64,000 nt of DNA from Prochlorococcus sp. AG-409-B13 (GTDB lineage Bacteria > Cyanobacteriota > Cyanobacteriia > PCC-6307 > Cyanobiaceae), in NCBI GenBank assembly GCA_003216035.1, contig QCJM01000001.1, positions 147,408 to 211,407 of the forward strand, given 5' to 3'. Shown here piece by piece: positions 21,052 through 30,254 of this stretch. The notes below the pieces were generated by a model, which was given only the letters and a program-made list of their open reading frames with translations, searched no databases and was not told the origin of the DNA. A program made the translations under genes and the position numbers. Every line of letters begins with the position of its first letter. Position 1 is the first letter of the stretch.

Positions 21052-22829
21052 TTGAGAACTATCAACCACTTCATCACAAATATCGACCACAAAACTTTGA
21101 TGGTCTAATAGGGCAAGAAGCAATTGCGGCAACACTCAAGCAGGCATTGATCACCAATCGAATAGCACCGGCATATCTATTTAGTGGCCCAAGAGGGACA
21201 GGAAAAACTTCCAGCGCAAGAATCCTGGCACGTTCACTTAATTGCACCAAAAACACAAATCCATCCCCTACCCCATGTGGCAATTGTGATCTATGCACAT
21301 CCATTTCAAGTGGATCATGCTTAGACGTCATAGAAATTGACGCAGCTTCAAACACAGGGGTAGACAACATCAGGGAACTAATCGAACGTTCGCGATTTGC
21401 ACCTGTTCAAGCACGCTGGAAAGTTTATGTAGTGGACGAATGCCACATGCTCTCAACAGCAGCATTCAATGCCCTCCTAAAAACGCTCGAAGAGCCCCCC
21501 CCTAGAGTGGTTTTCATACTCGCGACAACAGACCCACAAAGAGTTCTTCCAACAATTCTGAGTCGTTGTCAAAGATTTGATTTTCGCAGAATCCCTCTAA
21601 CAGCCTTATTCAAACATCTAGAAATGATTGCCTCACAAGAGGCTATTGCCATTCAACCAGAGGCTTTGCATCTCGTAGCACAAAGAGCCCAAGGAGGACT
21701 AAGAGATGCGGAAAGCATGCTCGACCAATTAAGTCTGCTGCCTGAGCCAATTCAGATTGAATCAGTTTGGAACTTGTTAGGGGCAGTACCAGAGCAAGAA
21801 CTACTCAAACTTACCTCTGCCTTATGTGAAAAGGATCCACTCAACCTTTTGGAAACTAGTCGCGGACTTCTGAACCAAGGTCGAGATCCCATTGCTGTAC
21901 TGCAAGGATTAACATCAATACTTAGAGACTTAGTCCTCATCCATGCCGCACCTAATAGACCCGAATTATCAAATTTATCAAAAGACTTATATACACAACT
22001 AACCAAAATTGCAAGTCAATTAAAGATTGAGCAATTACTTCAATGGCAATATCAACTCAAAGGGTCTGAGATCCAATTGAAACAAAGCATGCAACCAGAT
22101 CTTTGGTTAGAAGTTTTACTCCTAAGCATCCTGGCTGAACCCATTAATGAATCCAAGAAAAAAATTATTTCAACCAGAGAAGATAGCCAAGAGGAGTCAA
22201 AACAAGAGTTGAGTATTTACTCAGGGAAGAAGCTGACAACAAGAGAAACTAAATTAGATGATCAGTCAGGAAAAACAAATGAAATCTCAAATGATATAAA
22301 TGTCAGTCATATTCCCTCAACGAATCAAACAAAAGAGGCAAAAGAAAACTTATCGGAATTGTGGCAACAAATTCTTGGAAGGCTAGAATTACCTTCTACT
22401 AAGATGTTACTCTCTCAACAAGCCAAGTTAATAAAGCTTACCCCAGACAAAGTAGTGGTTCAAGTTGCAAGTAACTGGATCGGAATGGTTCAAAGTCGAA
22501 GCAAACTTTTAGAAGAAGCAATTAACAAAGTTCTTGAAAGTCCAAGGCAATTAGTTATAGATAATCAAATTGAAACAAACTTAGGCATTGAAGCAAATTC
22601 AACAGTGCAAGTTAAATCTAACCAAATATCCTCTTTAGACTCAAACCCCAATCAATTAAAGCCTACCAAGGAAATTATCACAAAAAAGAATGCAACTATC
22701 AATAATAAGTCAAATAAAGTAGAAAATCCTGATTTAGAAGATCATTCGTCAAGCGTTAATTCAATTGAAAGCAAAGCAAAGAAACTGGCTGATTTTTTCA
22801 ACGGGCAAGTATTAGACATAGATAATTAA
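21048..22829 (+). CDS. dnaX: DNA polymerase III subunits gamma/tau
   Basis: 593-residue clamp-loader ATPase. Walker A GPRGTGKT is at 47-54; a zinc module uses C66, C77, C80 and C83; the VVDECHMLSTAAFNALLKTLEEPP block contains Walker B and the SRC motif appears as TILSRCQRF. After about residue 365 the sequence becomes a Lys/Ser/Asn-rich linker with a folded segment near the end (ELWQQILGRLELPSTKMLLSQ). No intein is present. It overlaps the NC-domain gene by 4 bp. Confidence 0.96.
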   Translation: MIENYQPLHHKYRPQNFDGLIGQEAIAATLKQALITNRIAPAYLFSGPRGTGKTSSARILARSLNCTKNTNPSPTPCGNCDLCTSISSGSCLDVIEIDAASNTGVDNIRELIERSRFAPVQARWKVYVVDECHMLSTAAFNALLKTLEEPPPRVVFILATTDPQRVLPTILSRCQRFDFRRIPLTALFKHLEMIASQEAIAIQPEALHLVAQRAQGGLRDAESMLDQLSLLPEPIQIESVWNLLGAVPEQELLKLTSALCEKDPLNLLETSRGLLNQGRDPIAVLQGLTSILRDLVLIHAAPNRPELSNLSKDLYTQLTKIASQLKIEQLLQWQYQLKGSEIQLKQSMQPDLWLEVLLLSILAEPINESKKKIISTREDSQEESKQELSIYSGKKLTTRETKLDDQSGKTNEISNDINVSHIPSTNQTKEAKENLSELWQQILGRLELPSTKMLLSQQAKLIKLTPDKVVVQVASNWIGMVQSRSKLLEEAINKVLESPRQLVIDNQIETNLGIEANSTVQVKSNQISSLDSNPNQLKPTKEIITKKNATINNKSNKVENPDLEDHSSSVNSIESKAKKLADFFNGQVLDIDN

Positions 22830-22847
22830 CTTCCCAAGTCTTCCAAA

Positions 22848-24155
22848 CTATTTTCCATGATGACTAGTTTTTGCCCAAACAAGCTTCTTTGGAAGTAATG
22901 CCATTCTTAAAGTTACCCAAGGTATCACTACAAACCAATGCGCCAAATATGTTATGGCCAAAAATAAAGTGACCGGTTTAGGTGATGGCAAGGAAGGTCC
23001 CTCACTATAACTTTTGCAACCTCTCCAATATGCCAAGCCTGAAACACTAAAAGCAACTATCGAAAGAGGCCAGTAAGTCGGAATAGTTCTAGTCAAAAGT
23101 GTTGTGAGAAGGTCGACTAAAGAAATAACTGGGAGAGCATATTGAAGTAAAAAGAAGCAAGTCAAGTCAAAGTGCTGTGGAAAAGTTAACTGAGAAGATG
23201 TCAACAAAGGCCAGTAATCAAAAAAGCGCTGAAGTCCACCTTCAGCCCAACGTTGTCTTTGTCTCCAAAGCGCAGGGATTGTTGCAACAGCCTCCTCCAT
23301 AACAGGAGGATCCCAAAGAATTCCAACCAAAGCTCCTGCAGTAAGAAAACGAAAACTTAAATCAAGATCATCTGTAACGGTATCTTCATTAAAACCACCA
23401 CATTTATCAAGCATTCGGCGTTCTAAAAATTGACCATTTCCACGCAACTCGACAACCCCTCCACCTGCCTGTCGTCCCTGCTGAATTACCGCATCCATGG
23501 CCATTTCCATCGCTTGGAAGCGAGTAAGAGAATTCTGCTGGGGATTGATAACTGCTTTCCTCAATTGCACAGCTGACCATTCGCCTTCCTCTGTAAATGA
23601 AACAAGACGTTGAAGCACATCCTCCTGTAATTGAGCATCTGCATCAAGTATCAATAGCCACTCACCATCAACTCGACTCAAAGCCTCATTAAGTGCACCT
23701 GACTTGCCTCCCCCAGCTGTCCTCGAACGTCTAATGACATGAAGGTTAGGAAATTGATGAGTTAATTCTTCTAATAAAGCTGGAGAACGATCTTGACTAC
23801 CGTCATCAATAATCCAAGTTGAAAGTTTCTGCTTCGGATAACGAAGAGCTGCAAGATGCTCAACCAATCTCCTAAGTACTGCTTCTTCATCCCTTGCCGC
23901 AACTAGCACATCAACCTTTGGCAAAAATTCATCTCCCCGCTTAGAAACTTGCTGAATCGACTCAGAAATATTCTTTCTGTCACGCAAGACCGTTCGCAAA
24001 CCATATCCTCCAAGCACAATGGCCAGAGTGATTGCAGGCAAAAGACTTTTTATTGGTTCCAACCAATGCGTTACAGCGCCTGCCCAGCCACAAGCTATCA
24101 AGAACACGGCTGTCTTGGCGCGTCGATGCTTCCCAATCACAACAGCCGCGGCCAT
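22848..24155 (-). CDS. Family 2 glycosyltransferase, membrane-bound, cellulose/hyaluronan-synthase type
   Basis: Two N-terminal hydrophobic segments precede a GT-A domain: VDVLVAARDEE, IDDGSQDRS, LILDADAQL (the metal-binding D-x-D), TDDLDLSFR and the processive QRQRW motif. Several C-terminal transmembrane helices follow, as in synthases that extrude polysaccharide. The ATG at 24155 (435 residues) is preferred over an in-frame TTG at 24194, because the TTG lies inside the end of the preceding SpoIID-like gene. The nucleotide sugar and product are unknown. It is convergent with dnaX, 18 bp apart. Confidence 0.87.
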   Translation of the reverse strand: MAAAVVIGKHRRAKTAVFLIACGWAGAVTHWLEPIKSLLPAITLAIVLGGYGLRTVLRDRKNISESIQQVSKRGDEFLPKVDVLVAARDEEAVLRRLVEHLAALRYPKQKLSTWIIDDGSQDRSPALLEELTHQFPNLHVIRRSRTAGGGKSGALNEALSRVDGEWLLILDADAQLQEDVLQRLVSFTEEGEWSAVQLRKAVINPQQNSLTRFQAMEMAMDAVIQQGRQAGGGVVELRGNGQFLERRMLDKCGGFNEDTVTDDLDLSFRFLTAGALVGILWDPPVMEEAVATIPALWRQRQRWAEGGLQRFFDYWPLLTSSQLTFPQHFDLTCFFLLQYALPVISLVDLLTTLLTRTIPTYWPLSIVAFSVSGLAYWRGCKSYSEGPSLPSPKPVTLFLAITYLAHWFVVIPWVTLRMALLPKKLVWAKTSHHGK

Positions 24156-24178
24156 AGATGTTCGCGAGTTCAGCGACT

Positions 24179-25735
24179 CTAAGGGGCTTTCCAAAAGTCA
24201 GGCAAAGACCCATACATTGTCCCTGGATAATAATGCTGAAAAATCTTTTCCAACGTCCACCCCTTATTAGCTAAATCAATAGCCCCAGCCTGAGAAAGGC
24301 CAGCACCATGCCCAAACCCTCCTCCATAAAACTGCCAAATACCTTTACCTAATTGATTCACAACAAATAAAGTGCTGGGTAATTTTGGCAAAGTTCTTCG
24401 GATACCATCCAACCGCAAGACAATGGGAGGGTGATTTCCCTCTGCACTAATTTCTAAACTCAAGACCCTCCCACTAATGCCTCTTTCAAGAACAGTTACC
24501 TGATCAGGGATAAACAAAGAATTTTTAGGGGAATACAAAGCACTCTTTAACTCCTGAGCACTGATAACCCGCGTCCATCTAAAACGGGGATGTCTATTGC
24601 CATATGCCTCCTCTCCAGAATCAAGTAATGACTTGAGCAAAAAACTCTTATTAATAGGTAGGCGAAATCGTTCTCTAAATTCAGCTGGGCCGTCTAATTG
24701 AGCTTTGAGATAAGGGACTGGCTCCATTGACCATGCCTCAGTCCCAATCGCCATGACACCCCCATTACTCGCGTGATAAACAGCATGAATTGGCTGGTTA
24801 TTCCAAGTCAGAACCTTGCCAGCAGTACTCCTAATTGCTTGCCTGACTTCTGGACTTACTTGCAAAGGATCCTTATAAACCTGACATTGAGTATTACTGC
24901 ATAGATGGTATCCATCCACCGAGAAACGATGACTATTGGCTAAGGCCCAAGTACGAGCAAGTACTGCCTGAGCAGCCAATGCAGTTGGAGGTGAACCAGC
25001 TCCTATCTCATAAGGCACAACTCCATTGAGATAGCGCTCAAGAGGTACCAGCTCCACCAAAGTCCAACTTCCATAAGCATCAGTCTGCAAACGAAAGGGT
25101 CCTTGATAGATCCCACCCTTCAATCGCAATCCATCAGGAGCCTCAATATCTAATGGGCCCTCTAAAGGGATCTCACCATGAAGTCCTTTTAAAAATGGCT
25201 GAACCTTCTCAGTACTAATTTCAGTCCACTCCAAGGCGCTCATGCCCTCAGGGAGCTTGACTCCAAGAGGAAACCAGACTTCCCAATCTTGAGGATGAGC
25301 TACTACAGCTTGAATGCCTAGTTGCCTCAATTTCAAAGCGAAGCGATTAGCAGACTCAAAGCTGGCGAATGGACCAGATACCTGACGAGAAAAGCGTTTC
25401 GGCTCTCGCAAAACCACCTTCCGCCAAGCAAGGCTAATCTCCTCCGCCTGATGGATTACTCCTTGTGCATCCTTCAAAGACAAAGGTTGGCCAGAGCTTT
25501 TAAGAAGCAAATCAGGCGGTGCAAAACCATCCTTTTGGTCTCGTCCCAAGTAAGGCTCTATACCAACCCAGAGGACTGAATCTCCAATCTTGAAGTCAGG
25601 AGGTTTTGGGACTTGTCTATGAGTAAGCCCATTAGATGCCTCTGAAGCAACAAAATGCCTGGCATGACAACCGAATAAAAGTCCTGGAATCAATACACAA
25701 CAACCCTTTTTGAATAACCAAGAAACCTCATTCAT
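24179..25735 (-). CDS. SpoIID/LytB-domain lipoprotein
   Basis: 518 residues. The N-terminus is a lipoprotein signal peptide with lipobox LLFGC (Cys23). The central and C-terminal part matches the SpoIID/LytB domain: YLNGVVPYEIGAGSPPTALAAQAVLARTWALAN, YHASNGGVM, and a final GGGFGHGAGLSQAGA motif. In Bacillus SpoIID is a lytic transglycosylase acting on denuded peptidoglycan; cyanobacterial homologues exist in non-sporulating species (family knowledge). An SPOR-like stretch (FASFESANRFALKLRQLG) lies near residue 125. It precedes the GT2 gene by 23 bp in the same direction, suggesting an envelope-related pair. Confidence 0.88.
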   Translation of the reverse strand: MNEVSWLFKKGCCVLIPGLLFGCHARHFVASEASNGLTHRQVPKPPDFKIGDSVLWVGIEPYLGRDQKDGFAPPDLLLKSSGQPLSLKDAQGVIHQAEEISLAWRKVVLREPKRFSRQVSGPFASFESANRFALKLRQLGIQAVVAHPQDWEVWFPLGVKLPEGMSALEWTEISTEKVQPFLKGLHGEIPLEGPLDIEAPDGLRLKGGIYQGPFRLQTDAYGSWTLVELVPLERYLNGVVPYEIGAGSPPTALAAQAVLARTWALANSHRFSVDGYHLCSNTQCQVYKDPLQVSPEVRQAIRSTAGKVLTWNNQPIHAVYHASNGGVMAIGTEAWSMEPVPYLKAQLDGPAEFRERFRLPINKSFLLKSLLDSGEEAYGNRHPRFRWTRVISAQELKSALYSPKNSLFIPDQVTVLERGISGRVLSLEISAEGNHPPIVLRLDGIRRTLPKLPSTLFVVNQLGKGIWQFYGGGFGHGAGLSQAGAIDLANKGWTLEKIFQHYYPGTMYGSLPDFWKAP

Positions 25736-25846
25736 GCGACTAAAAAATTGCTTGAGAAAATCACTAATTGCTAAACATCCAGCTTGCCTAATTTGGCTTC
25801 TGGCAGGTCAAGGTCGTAGGGTTGTAGTTTGTGAGCGCAGTAAGAC

Positions 25847-26044
25847 ATGCCAAAGCTAAAGACCCGCAAAGCTGCAGCCAAGCGGTTCAAAGCTACTGGT
25901 ACAGGCAAATTCATGCGACGCCGCGCCTTCCGCAACCACTTGCTCGACCATAAGAGTCCAAAACTAAAGCGACATCTGGCAACTAAAGCAGTTGTAGATG
26001 AACGCGATGCGGAAAACGTTAGCTTAATGCTCCCCTACGCCTAA
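25847..26044 (+). CDS. rpmI: 50S ribosomal protein L35
   Basis: 65 residues, strongly basic, beginning [21 protein letters not shown], with the [14 protein letters not shown] core. Length and sequence are normal for bL35. It is followed by rplT (58 bp), the conserved rpmI-rplT pair; infC is not adjacent. Confidence 0.97.
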   Translation: MPKLKTRKAAAKRFKATGTGKFMRRRAFRNHLLDHKSPKLKRHLATKAVVDERDAENVSLMLPYA

Positions 26045-26102
26045 TTCATTACTGGCAAAAACAGTTCACTTACCTTGAGTTTCACTTAATTAATTTCTCC
26101 CC

Positions 26103-26450
26103 ATGGCCCGCGTCAAGAGAGGCAATGTTGCCCGAAAACGTAGAAATAAGATCCTTCGACTTGCTCGCGGCTTCAGAGGCAGCAACGGAAGTCTTTTCCG
26201 AACAGCAAATCAGCGCGTAATGAAGGCTCTATGCAATGCATATAGAGATCGTAGAAGACGCAAGCGTGACTTCCGCCGTCTTTGGATTGCGCGCATTAAT
26301 GCCGCAGCAAGACTGAATGGCTCAAGTTATAGCCGTCTTATGGGAGGTCTTAAAAAAGCCAATATAGGTCTAAACAGAAAAATGTTAGCTCAACTTGCAT
26401 TGATAGATCCAAAAAGTTTCACCACTCTGGTTACTTCAGCCACAAAATGA
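26103..26450 (+). CDS. rplT: 50S ribosomal protein L20
   Basis: 115-residue bL20, starting [21 protein letters not shown], with [20 protein letters not shown] and the [14 protein letters not shown] core. It binds 23S rRNA early in assembly. The gene forms an operon with rpmI. The following 267 bp up to the TPR gene contain no supported gene; a weak TGTAAG/CTTACA hairpin lies at about 26593-26610. Confidence 0.97.
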   Translation: MARVKRGNVARKRRNKILRLARGFRGSNGSLFRTANQRVMKALCNAYRDRRRRKRDFRRLWIARINAAARLNGSSYSRLMGGLKKANIGLNRKMLAQLALIDPKSFTTLVTSATK

Positions 26451-26717
26451 TTCTTTGCACTATAAAATGCATCTTTGCTGCCTAAATATCTAAATTTTTT
26501 CATAATAGAACCCTTCTCCTCATATAACTTCTTTTACTAATAGGGTAATTCCTAACTAATCTTCCAATAGCAAAGCTTTGTTGATATATCGTGTAAGCAA
26601 GCACTTACAATCTAATTTATTGGTCAATGCCTTTTATCAGTACCTCTAGCATGACCTCCAAAACAGTGAACTCAATACCAATAACCAATTCAATTACAGC
26701 AACATCTTAATGTCATC

Positions 26718-27275
26718 ATGAACAGTGTTCTCCCTCAAACGTATCTCATAGGCCTCATAGGCTTATTAGCAATCGTTGCAGTATTAGTAGGGCGACAGCT
26801 CCTAAGAGTTAGGCGAGACGAAATCAATCTATTAAAACTTGAAAAAATTGGAACAAATTCATCTAAGGAAGCATCTGCACTTTATGAACTTGCTTCTGTT
26901 CAACTACGCAAAAGACTATATCCTCAAGCTACTACAACACTGCGAAAAGCCTTAAAGCAACTATATGATGAGCCAGATGAAGCTAAAGCCATCATTGAAA
27001 ATGCCCTTGGGTTTGCACTGGCCGCACAAGATGATTTTGAATCAGCAGTTGGTCACTACAAAACTGCACTAAAAGCAAAGTCTGACTACCCAGTAGCCCT
27101 TAATAATCTTGCATTCGCACAACAACGCTTAAAACAAGATGATGAAGCGGAAAAGCTATATCAAGAAGTTTTAACTATTGATTCCGCAAATCAAACTGCC
27201 CTAAAGCAACTTAAAGCGATCGAAAAAAGGAAGAGCGATAAGTCACCAAATAGTTCTGACAGCAGGGGGTTTTGA
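26718..27275 (+). CDS. Membrane-anchored TPR protein
   Basis: 185 residues. A single transmembrane helix (about residues 7-25) is followed by TPR-like helix pairs: SALYELASVQLRKRLYPQATTTLRKAL, AIIENALGFALAAQDDFESAVGHYKTAL and YPVALNNLAFAQQRLKQDDEAEKLYQEVL. The C-terminus is Lys/Ser-rich. TPR proteins of this shape serve as scaffolds in thylakoid complex assembly (family knowledge); the partner here is unknown. Its 3' end overlaps the opposing gene by 33 bp. Confidence 0.85.
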   Translation: MNSVLPQTYLIGLIGLLAIVAVLVGRQLLRVRRDEINLLKLEKIGTNSSKEASALYELASVQLRKRLYPQATTTLRKALKQLYDEPDEAKAIIENALGFALAAQDDFESAVGHYKTALKAKSDYPVALNNLAFAQQRLKQDDEAEKLYQEVLTIDSANQTALKQLKAIEKRKSDKSPNSSDSRGF

Positions 27276-27815
27276 GACTTTGCCATCACATTCTTCTTGA
27301 ATGAGAAGTTTCCCCCCTAAATTCTGCAAGCTAGTAGCTTTCCATCCGAAAATTTGTGATCCTTGTAATCCCATAAAAATCCCTCCTGGTTTCATTCCAG
27401 GCAGCAATATGTCTGCTAAAGGTATCAATTCCAACTGATCCGACTTCGCATTTAAATATCCATTGATGGGGGTTTGAATATTACCAATACGCATTTCTCC
27501 ACTCAAAGAAATAATTTGCCCTTTAGGTGTCACTTTAGAGAATAGTAATTTCACGTCATGGTCTAATTCATCATCAAAGAATCTAAAAGTTCCACACCAT
27601 CTACGAGGCATTGTCTTTGCTAACTCTTTTGCACGAGCTACAGGATCAAAACTCTCGACAGAGCCCTCAAGCACATAAGGAATTATTTTGAATTCTGAAT
27701 CAATAAGAAATGGATCTTCATCGAGTGCCTTTTCACCAGTGGCTTTCAAAGGCATGGTTTGCTCTAGAGAAGGCTCATTAGCAATCCAAACATCCATTAC
27801 TGGCAAGAAAAGCAT
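27243..27815 (-). CDS. Conserved hypothetical protein, soluble
   Basis: 190 residues, no recognised family. A short hydrophobic N-terminus (MLFLPVMDVW) is not convincing as a signal. The middle reads as a beta-rich domain: YVLEGSVESFDPVARAKEL, MPRRWCGTFRFFDDELDHDVKLLFSKV and ISLSGEMRIGNIQTPINGYLNAKSDQLELI, which resembles lipocalin-like repeated strands. It ends in EECDGKVSKPPAV. It is convergent with and overlaps the TPR gene by 33 bp, and is divergent from thiG. Confidence 0.72.
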   Translation of the reverse strand: MLFLPVMDVWIANEPSLEQTMPLKATGEKALDEDPFLIDSEFKIIPYVLEGSVESFDPVARAKELAKTMPRRWCGTFRFFDDELDHDVKLLFSKVTPKGQIISLSGEMRIGNIQTPINGYLNAKSDQLELIPLADILLPGMKPGGIFMGLQGSQIFGWKATSLQNLGGKLLIQEECDGKVSKPPAVRTIW

Positions 27816-27843
27816 TGAACCGCATGATGATGAGAACAGGCTA

Positions 27844-27855
27844 AGCCAATTGGCT
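27844..27855. repeat. 12-bp palindrome upstream of thiG
   Basis: AGCCAATTGGCT is a perfect palindrome in the 99-bp divergent gap between the hypothetical gene (27815) and thiG (27915). It is a candidate operator; no TPP riboswitch was recognised here. Confidence 0.3.
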
Positions 27856-27914
27856 CAATAAGAACCCCTATGTAAGACGCTCCTCAAACCTCTCCAGAAG
27901 TACTAATTGTTCAG

Positions 27915-28727
27915 ATGCCAAACACCCCAGATATCCTCACAATCGGCAATCGCAGCTTCAACAGCAGGCTTTTTACAGGCACAGGAAAATATCCAAGCCC
28001 TGAAGTTATGCAAAAAAGTCTGGTCAAGTCAGGTTGTGAAATGGTTACAGTCGCAATACGAAGAGTACAAACTCAACAGTTAGGACATCAAGGTTTAATG
28101 GAAGCAATTGATTGGAACGCTTTCTGGATGCTTCCGAACACTGCAGGGTGTTCTAATGCTGATGAAGCAATTCGAGTAGCTAAACTTGGAAGAGAGCTAG
28201 CAAAAGTCGCAGGTCAGATCGACAATACATTTATCAAACTTGAGGTTATACCTGACAAACGCCATTTACTACCAGATCCATTTGGAACACTTCAAGCAGC
28301 AGAAAAACTAGTTAAAGAAGGTTTTACTGTCTTGCCTTACATCAATGCAGAACCATTACTTGCAAAAAGGTTAGAAGAAGTAGGTTGTGCGACTGTTATG
28401 CCTCTAGGGTCTCCCATTGGATCTGGTCAAGGCTTACAGAACTTCGCCAATATTGCTCTAATCATCGAGAACGCAAATGTGCCTGTTGTTATTGATGCAG
28501 GCATAGGTGTGCCCAGTGAAGCCTGCCAAGCCATGGAAATGGGGGCCGATGCAGTGTTAGTCAATAGTGCAATTGCAATGGCTGGAAAGCCAGCCGAAAT
28601 GGCCGAGGCGATGGCTAAAGCAGTGGAGTCAGGAAGACAAGCTTTCCTAGCTGGTCGATTACCCAAAAGAACACAGGCTTCTCCAAGCTCCCCCCAAACT
28701 GGCCTTGTTCATGCAAAACAAGAGTAA
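27915..28727 (+). CDS. thiG: Thiazole synthase
   Basis: Builds the thiazole phosphate of thiamine from deoxyxylulose phosphate, dehydroglycine and ThiS thiocarboxylate. 270-residue TIM barrel. The Schiff-base Lys108 is in [23 protein letters not shown] and [15 protein letters not shown] loops and [12 protein letters not shown] bind phosphate. The last ~15 residues are a Pro/Ser/Gln tail beyond the fold. Upstream [10 protein letters not shown] is typical of the family. It is followed by the Psb34-like gene. Confidence 0.96.
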   Translation: MPNTPDILTIGNRSFNSRLFTGTGKYPSPEVMQKSLVKSGCEMVTVAIRRVQTQQLGHQGLMEAIDWNAFWMLPNTAGCSNADEAIRVAKLGRELAKVAGQIDNTFIKLEVIPDKRHLLPDPFGTLQAAEKLVKEGFTVLPYINAEPLLAKRLEEVGCATVMPLGSPIGSGQGLQNFANIALIIENANVPVVIDAGIGVPSEACQAMEMGADAVLVNSAIAMAGKPAEMAEAMAKAVESGRQAFLAGRLPKRTQASPSSPQTGLVHAKQE

Positions 28728-28803
28728 CGAGGCACAAAAGAAATTAACGGAGTAAGGTTTAGCCGCATCAAATCCATCAGGTCCGCCGAGAGGAACACAA
28801 CTC

Positions 28804-28971
28804 ATGTCGGTTACAGAAGAAGAAGGTGGTCGGCTAAATGCCTTCGCAAAAGAGCCAAAAATTGAAGTGATTGATCAAACAAGCAGTTATGGCAATAGTT
28901 TTTGGTTACTGATTGTTGCTGGAGGACTGCTTCTAATAGGACTAATTGCCTTCACGATTAGCATCAGCTGA
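28804..28971 (+). CDS. Psb34-like (ssl1498 family) small membrane protein
   Basis: 55 residues, ATG at 28804. The N-terminus SVTEEEGGRLNAFAKEPKIE matches the conserved segment of the Psb34 / 'ssl1498 family light-harvesting-like' proteins, as I recall them. One transmembrane helix follows (FWLLIVAGGLLLIGLIAFTI), ending TISIS. Psb34 binds PSII assembly intermediates and competes with high-light-inducible proteins in other cyanobacteria (family knowledge). It lies between thiG (76 bp) and sqdB (58 bp), all on one strand. The assignment is by motif only. Confidence 0.75.
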   Translation: MSVTEEEGGRLNAFAKEPKIEVIDQTSSYGNSFWLLIVAGGLLLIGLIAFTISIS

Positions 28972-29029
28972 AAAGCCTGTAGTAGCTTGCATTAATAGAG
29001 TAAATGCTCTTTATCTGTAGGAGTTTGGG

Positions 29030-30226
29030 GTGAAAGTTCTTGTTCTTGGCGGTGATGGCTTCTGCGGATGGCCCTGTGCCGTGAACTTGGCGGATCAAGG
29101 ACACGATGTTTTGATCGTGGACAATCTGAGCCGCCGAAAAATAGATATTGATCTTGAAGTGGAGTCCTTAACTCCAATCTCAAGCATGGGAGATCGTCTC
29201 AAAGCTTGGGGCGAAACAGGTGGCAAGCCAATGCGTTTTGAACACCTCGACATAGCTCAAGAGTACGACCGGCTTGTGAACTTGCTACTAAGCGAGAAAC
29301 CAAATGCCGTAGTTCACTTTGCTGAGCAACGAGCTGCTCCATACTCAATGAAGAGCAGTGCTACTAAGCGCTACACCGTTGACAATAATGTCAATGGAAC
29401 TCATAACTTGCTCGCTGCAATTGTCGAATGTGGATTAGATATTCACATCGTGCACCTTGGGACGATGGGTGTTTACGGCTATGGATCCCATCGCGGAGCA
29501 ACCATTCCTGAAGGTTATTTAAAGGTTGAAGTGCCTCAACCAGATGGCAGTCGTTTTGAAGAAGAAATCCTCCATCCAGCTAGTCCTGGCAGTGTGTACC
29601 ACATGACCAAGACGCTAGATCAACTTCTATTTCTCTACTACAACAAAAACGACAACATCCGTATTACCGATCTGCACCAAGGAATCGTTTGGGGAACCAA
29701 TACAGCAGCCACCAGCAAAGACCTGCGGCTGACAAACCGATTCGATTACGATGGAGACTATGGGACAGTGCTGAATCGCTTCCTAATGCAAGCTGCGATC
29801 GGCTATCCACTTACAGTGCACGGAACGGGGGGCCAAACACGTGCCTTCATCCATATCCAAGACTCAGTGAAGTGTGTTCAACTCGCACTAGAAAATCCAC
29901 CTGAGCAGGGAGAGCGAGTGAAAATTTTTAATCAAATGACTGAAAGTCACCAAGTTGGTGAATTAGCAAAGAAAGTAGCTGCTCTAACTGGAGCCACACT
30001 CAATTACCTGCCCAATCCCAGGAATGAAGCGGTAGAAAACGATTTAATCGTGGATAACCGTTGTTTTTTAGAACTAGGGTTAAAACCAACCACACTTGAT
30101 GATGGTCTACTAGCTGAAGTAGTAGATGTAGCCCGTAAATGGGCTGATCGCTGCGATCACAAACGAATTCCATGCATATCAGCATGGACTTCCACCCAAG
30201 CCAAAGCAATCAATAAGGCTTCTTAG
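29030..30226 (+). CDS. sqdB: UDP-sulfoquinovose synthase
   Basis: Adds sulfite to UDP-glucose to make the sulfolipid headgroup precursor. 398-residue short-chain dehydrogenase fold: NAD-binding GGDGFCGWP (7-15), Thr145 in HLGTMGVYG, and Tyr190/Lys194 in VYHMTK. TDLHQGIVWGTNT and the GGQTRAFIHIQDSV region are SqdB signatures. The start is a GTG at 29030. It is paired with sqdX 28 bp downstream, so the two sulfolipid steps are cotranscribed. Confidence 0.97.
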   Translation: MKVLVLGGDGFCGWPCAVNLADQGHDVLIVDNLSRRKIDIDLEVESLTPISSMGDRLKAWGETGGKPMRFEHLDIAQEYDRLVNLLLSEKPNAVVHFAEQRAAPYSMKSSATKRYTVDNNVNGTHNLLAAIVECGLDIHIVHLGTMGVYGYGSHRGATIPEGYLKVEVPQPDGSRFEEEILHPASPGSVYHMTKTLDQLLFLYYNKNDNIRITDLHQGIVWGTNTAATSKDLRLTNRFDYDGDYGTVLNRFLMQAAIGYPLTVHGTGGQTRAFIHIQDSVKCVQLALENPPEQGERVKIFNQMTESHQVGELAKKVAALTGATLNYLPNPRNEAVENDLIVDNRCFLELGLKPTTLDDGLLAEVVDVARKWADRCDHKRIPCISAWTSTQAKAINKAS

Positions 30227-30254
30227 TAGGCCTACTCTCTCGACCCTTAACCCA

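Noticed and set aside
27816..27914. TPP riboswitch upstream of thiG
   Set aside because: The gap is only 99 bp and lacks the conserved thi-box sequence pattern; only a palindrome is seen.
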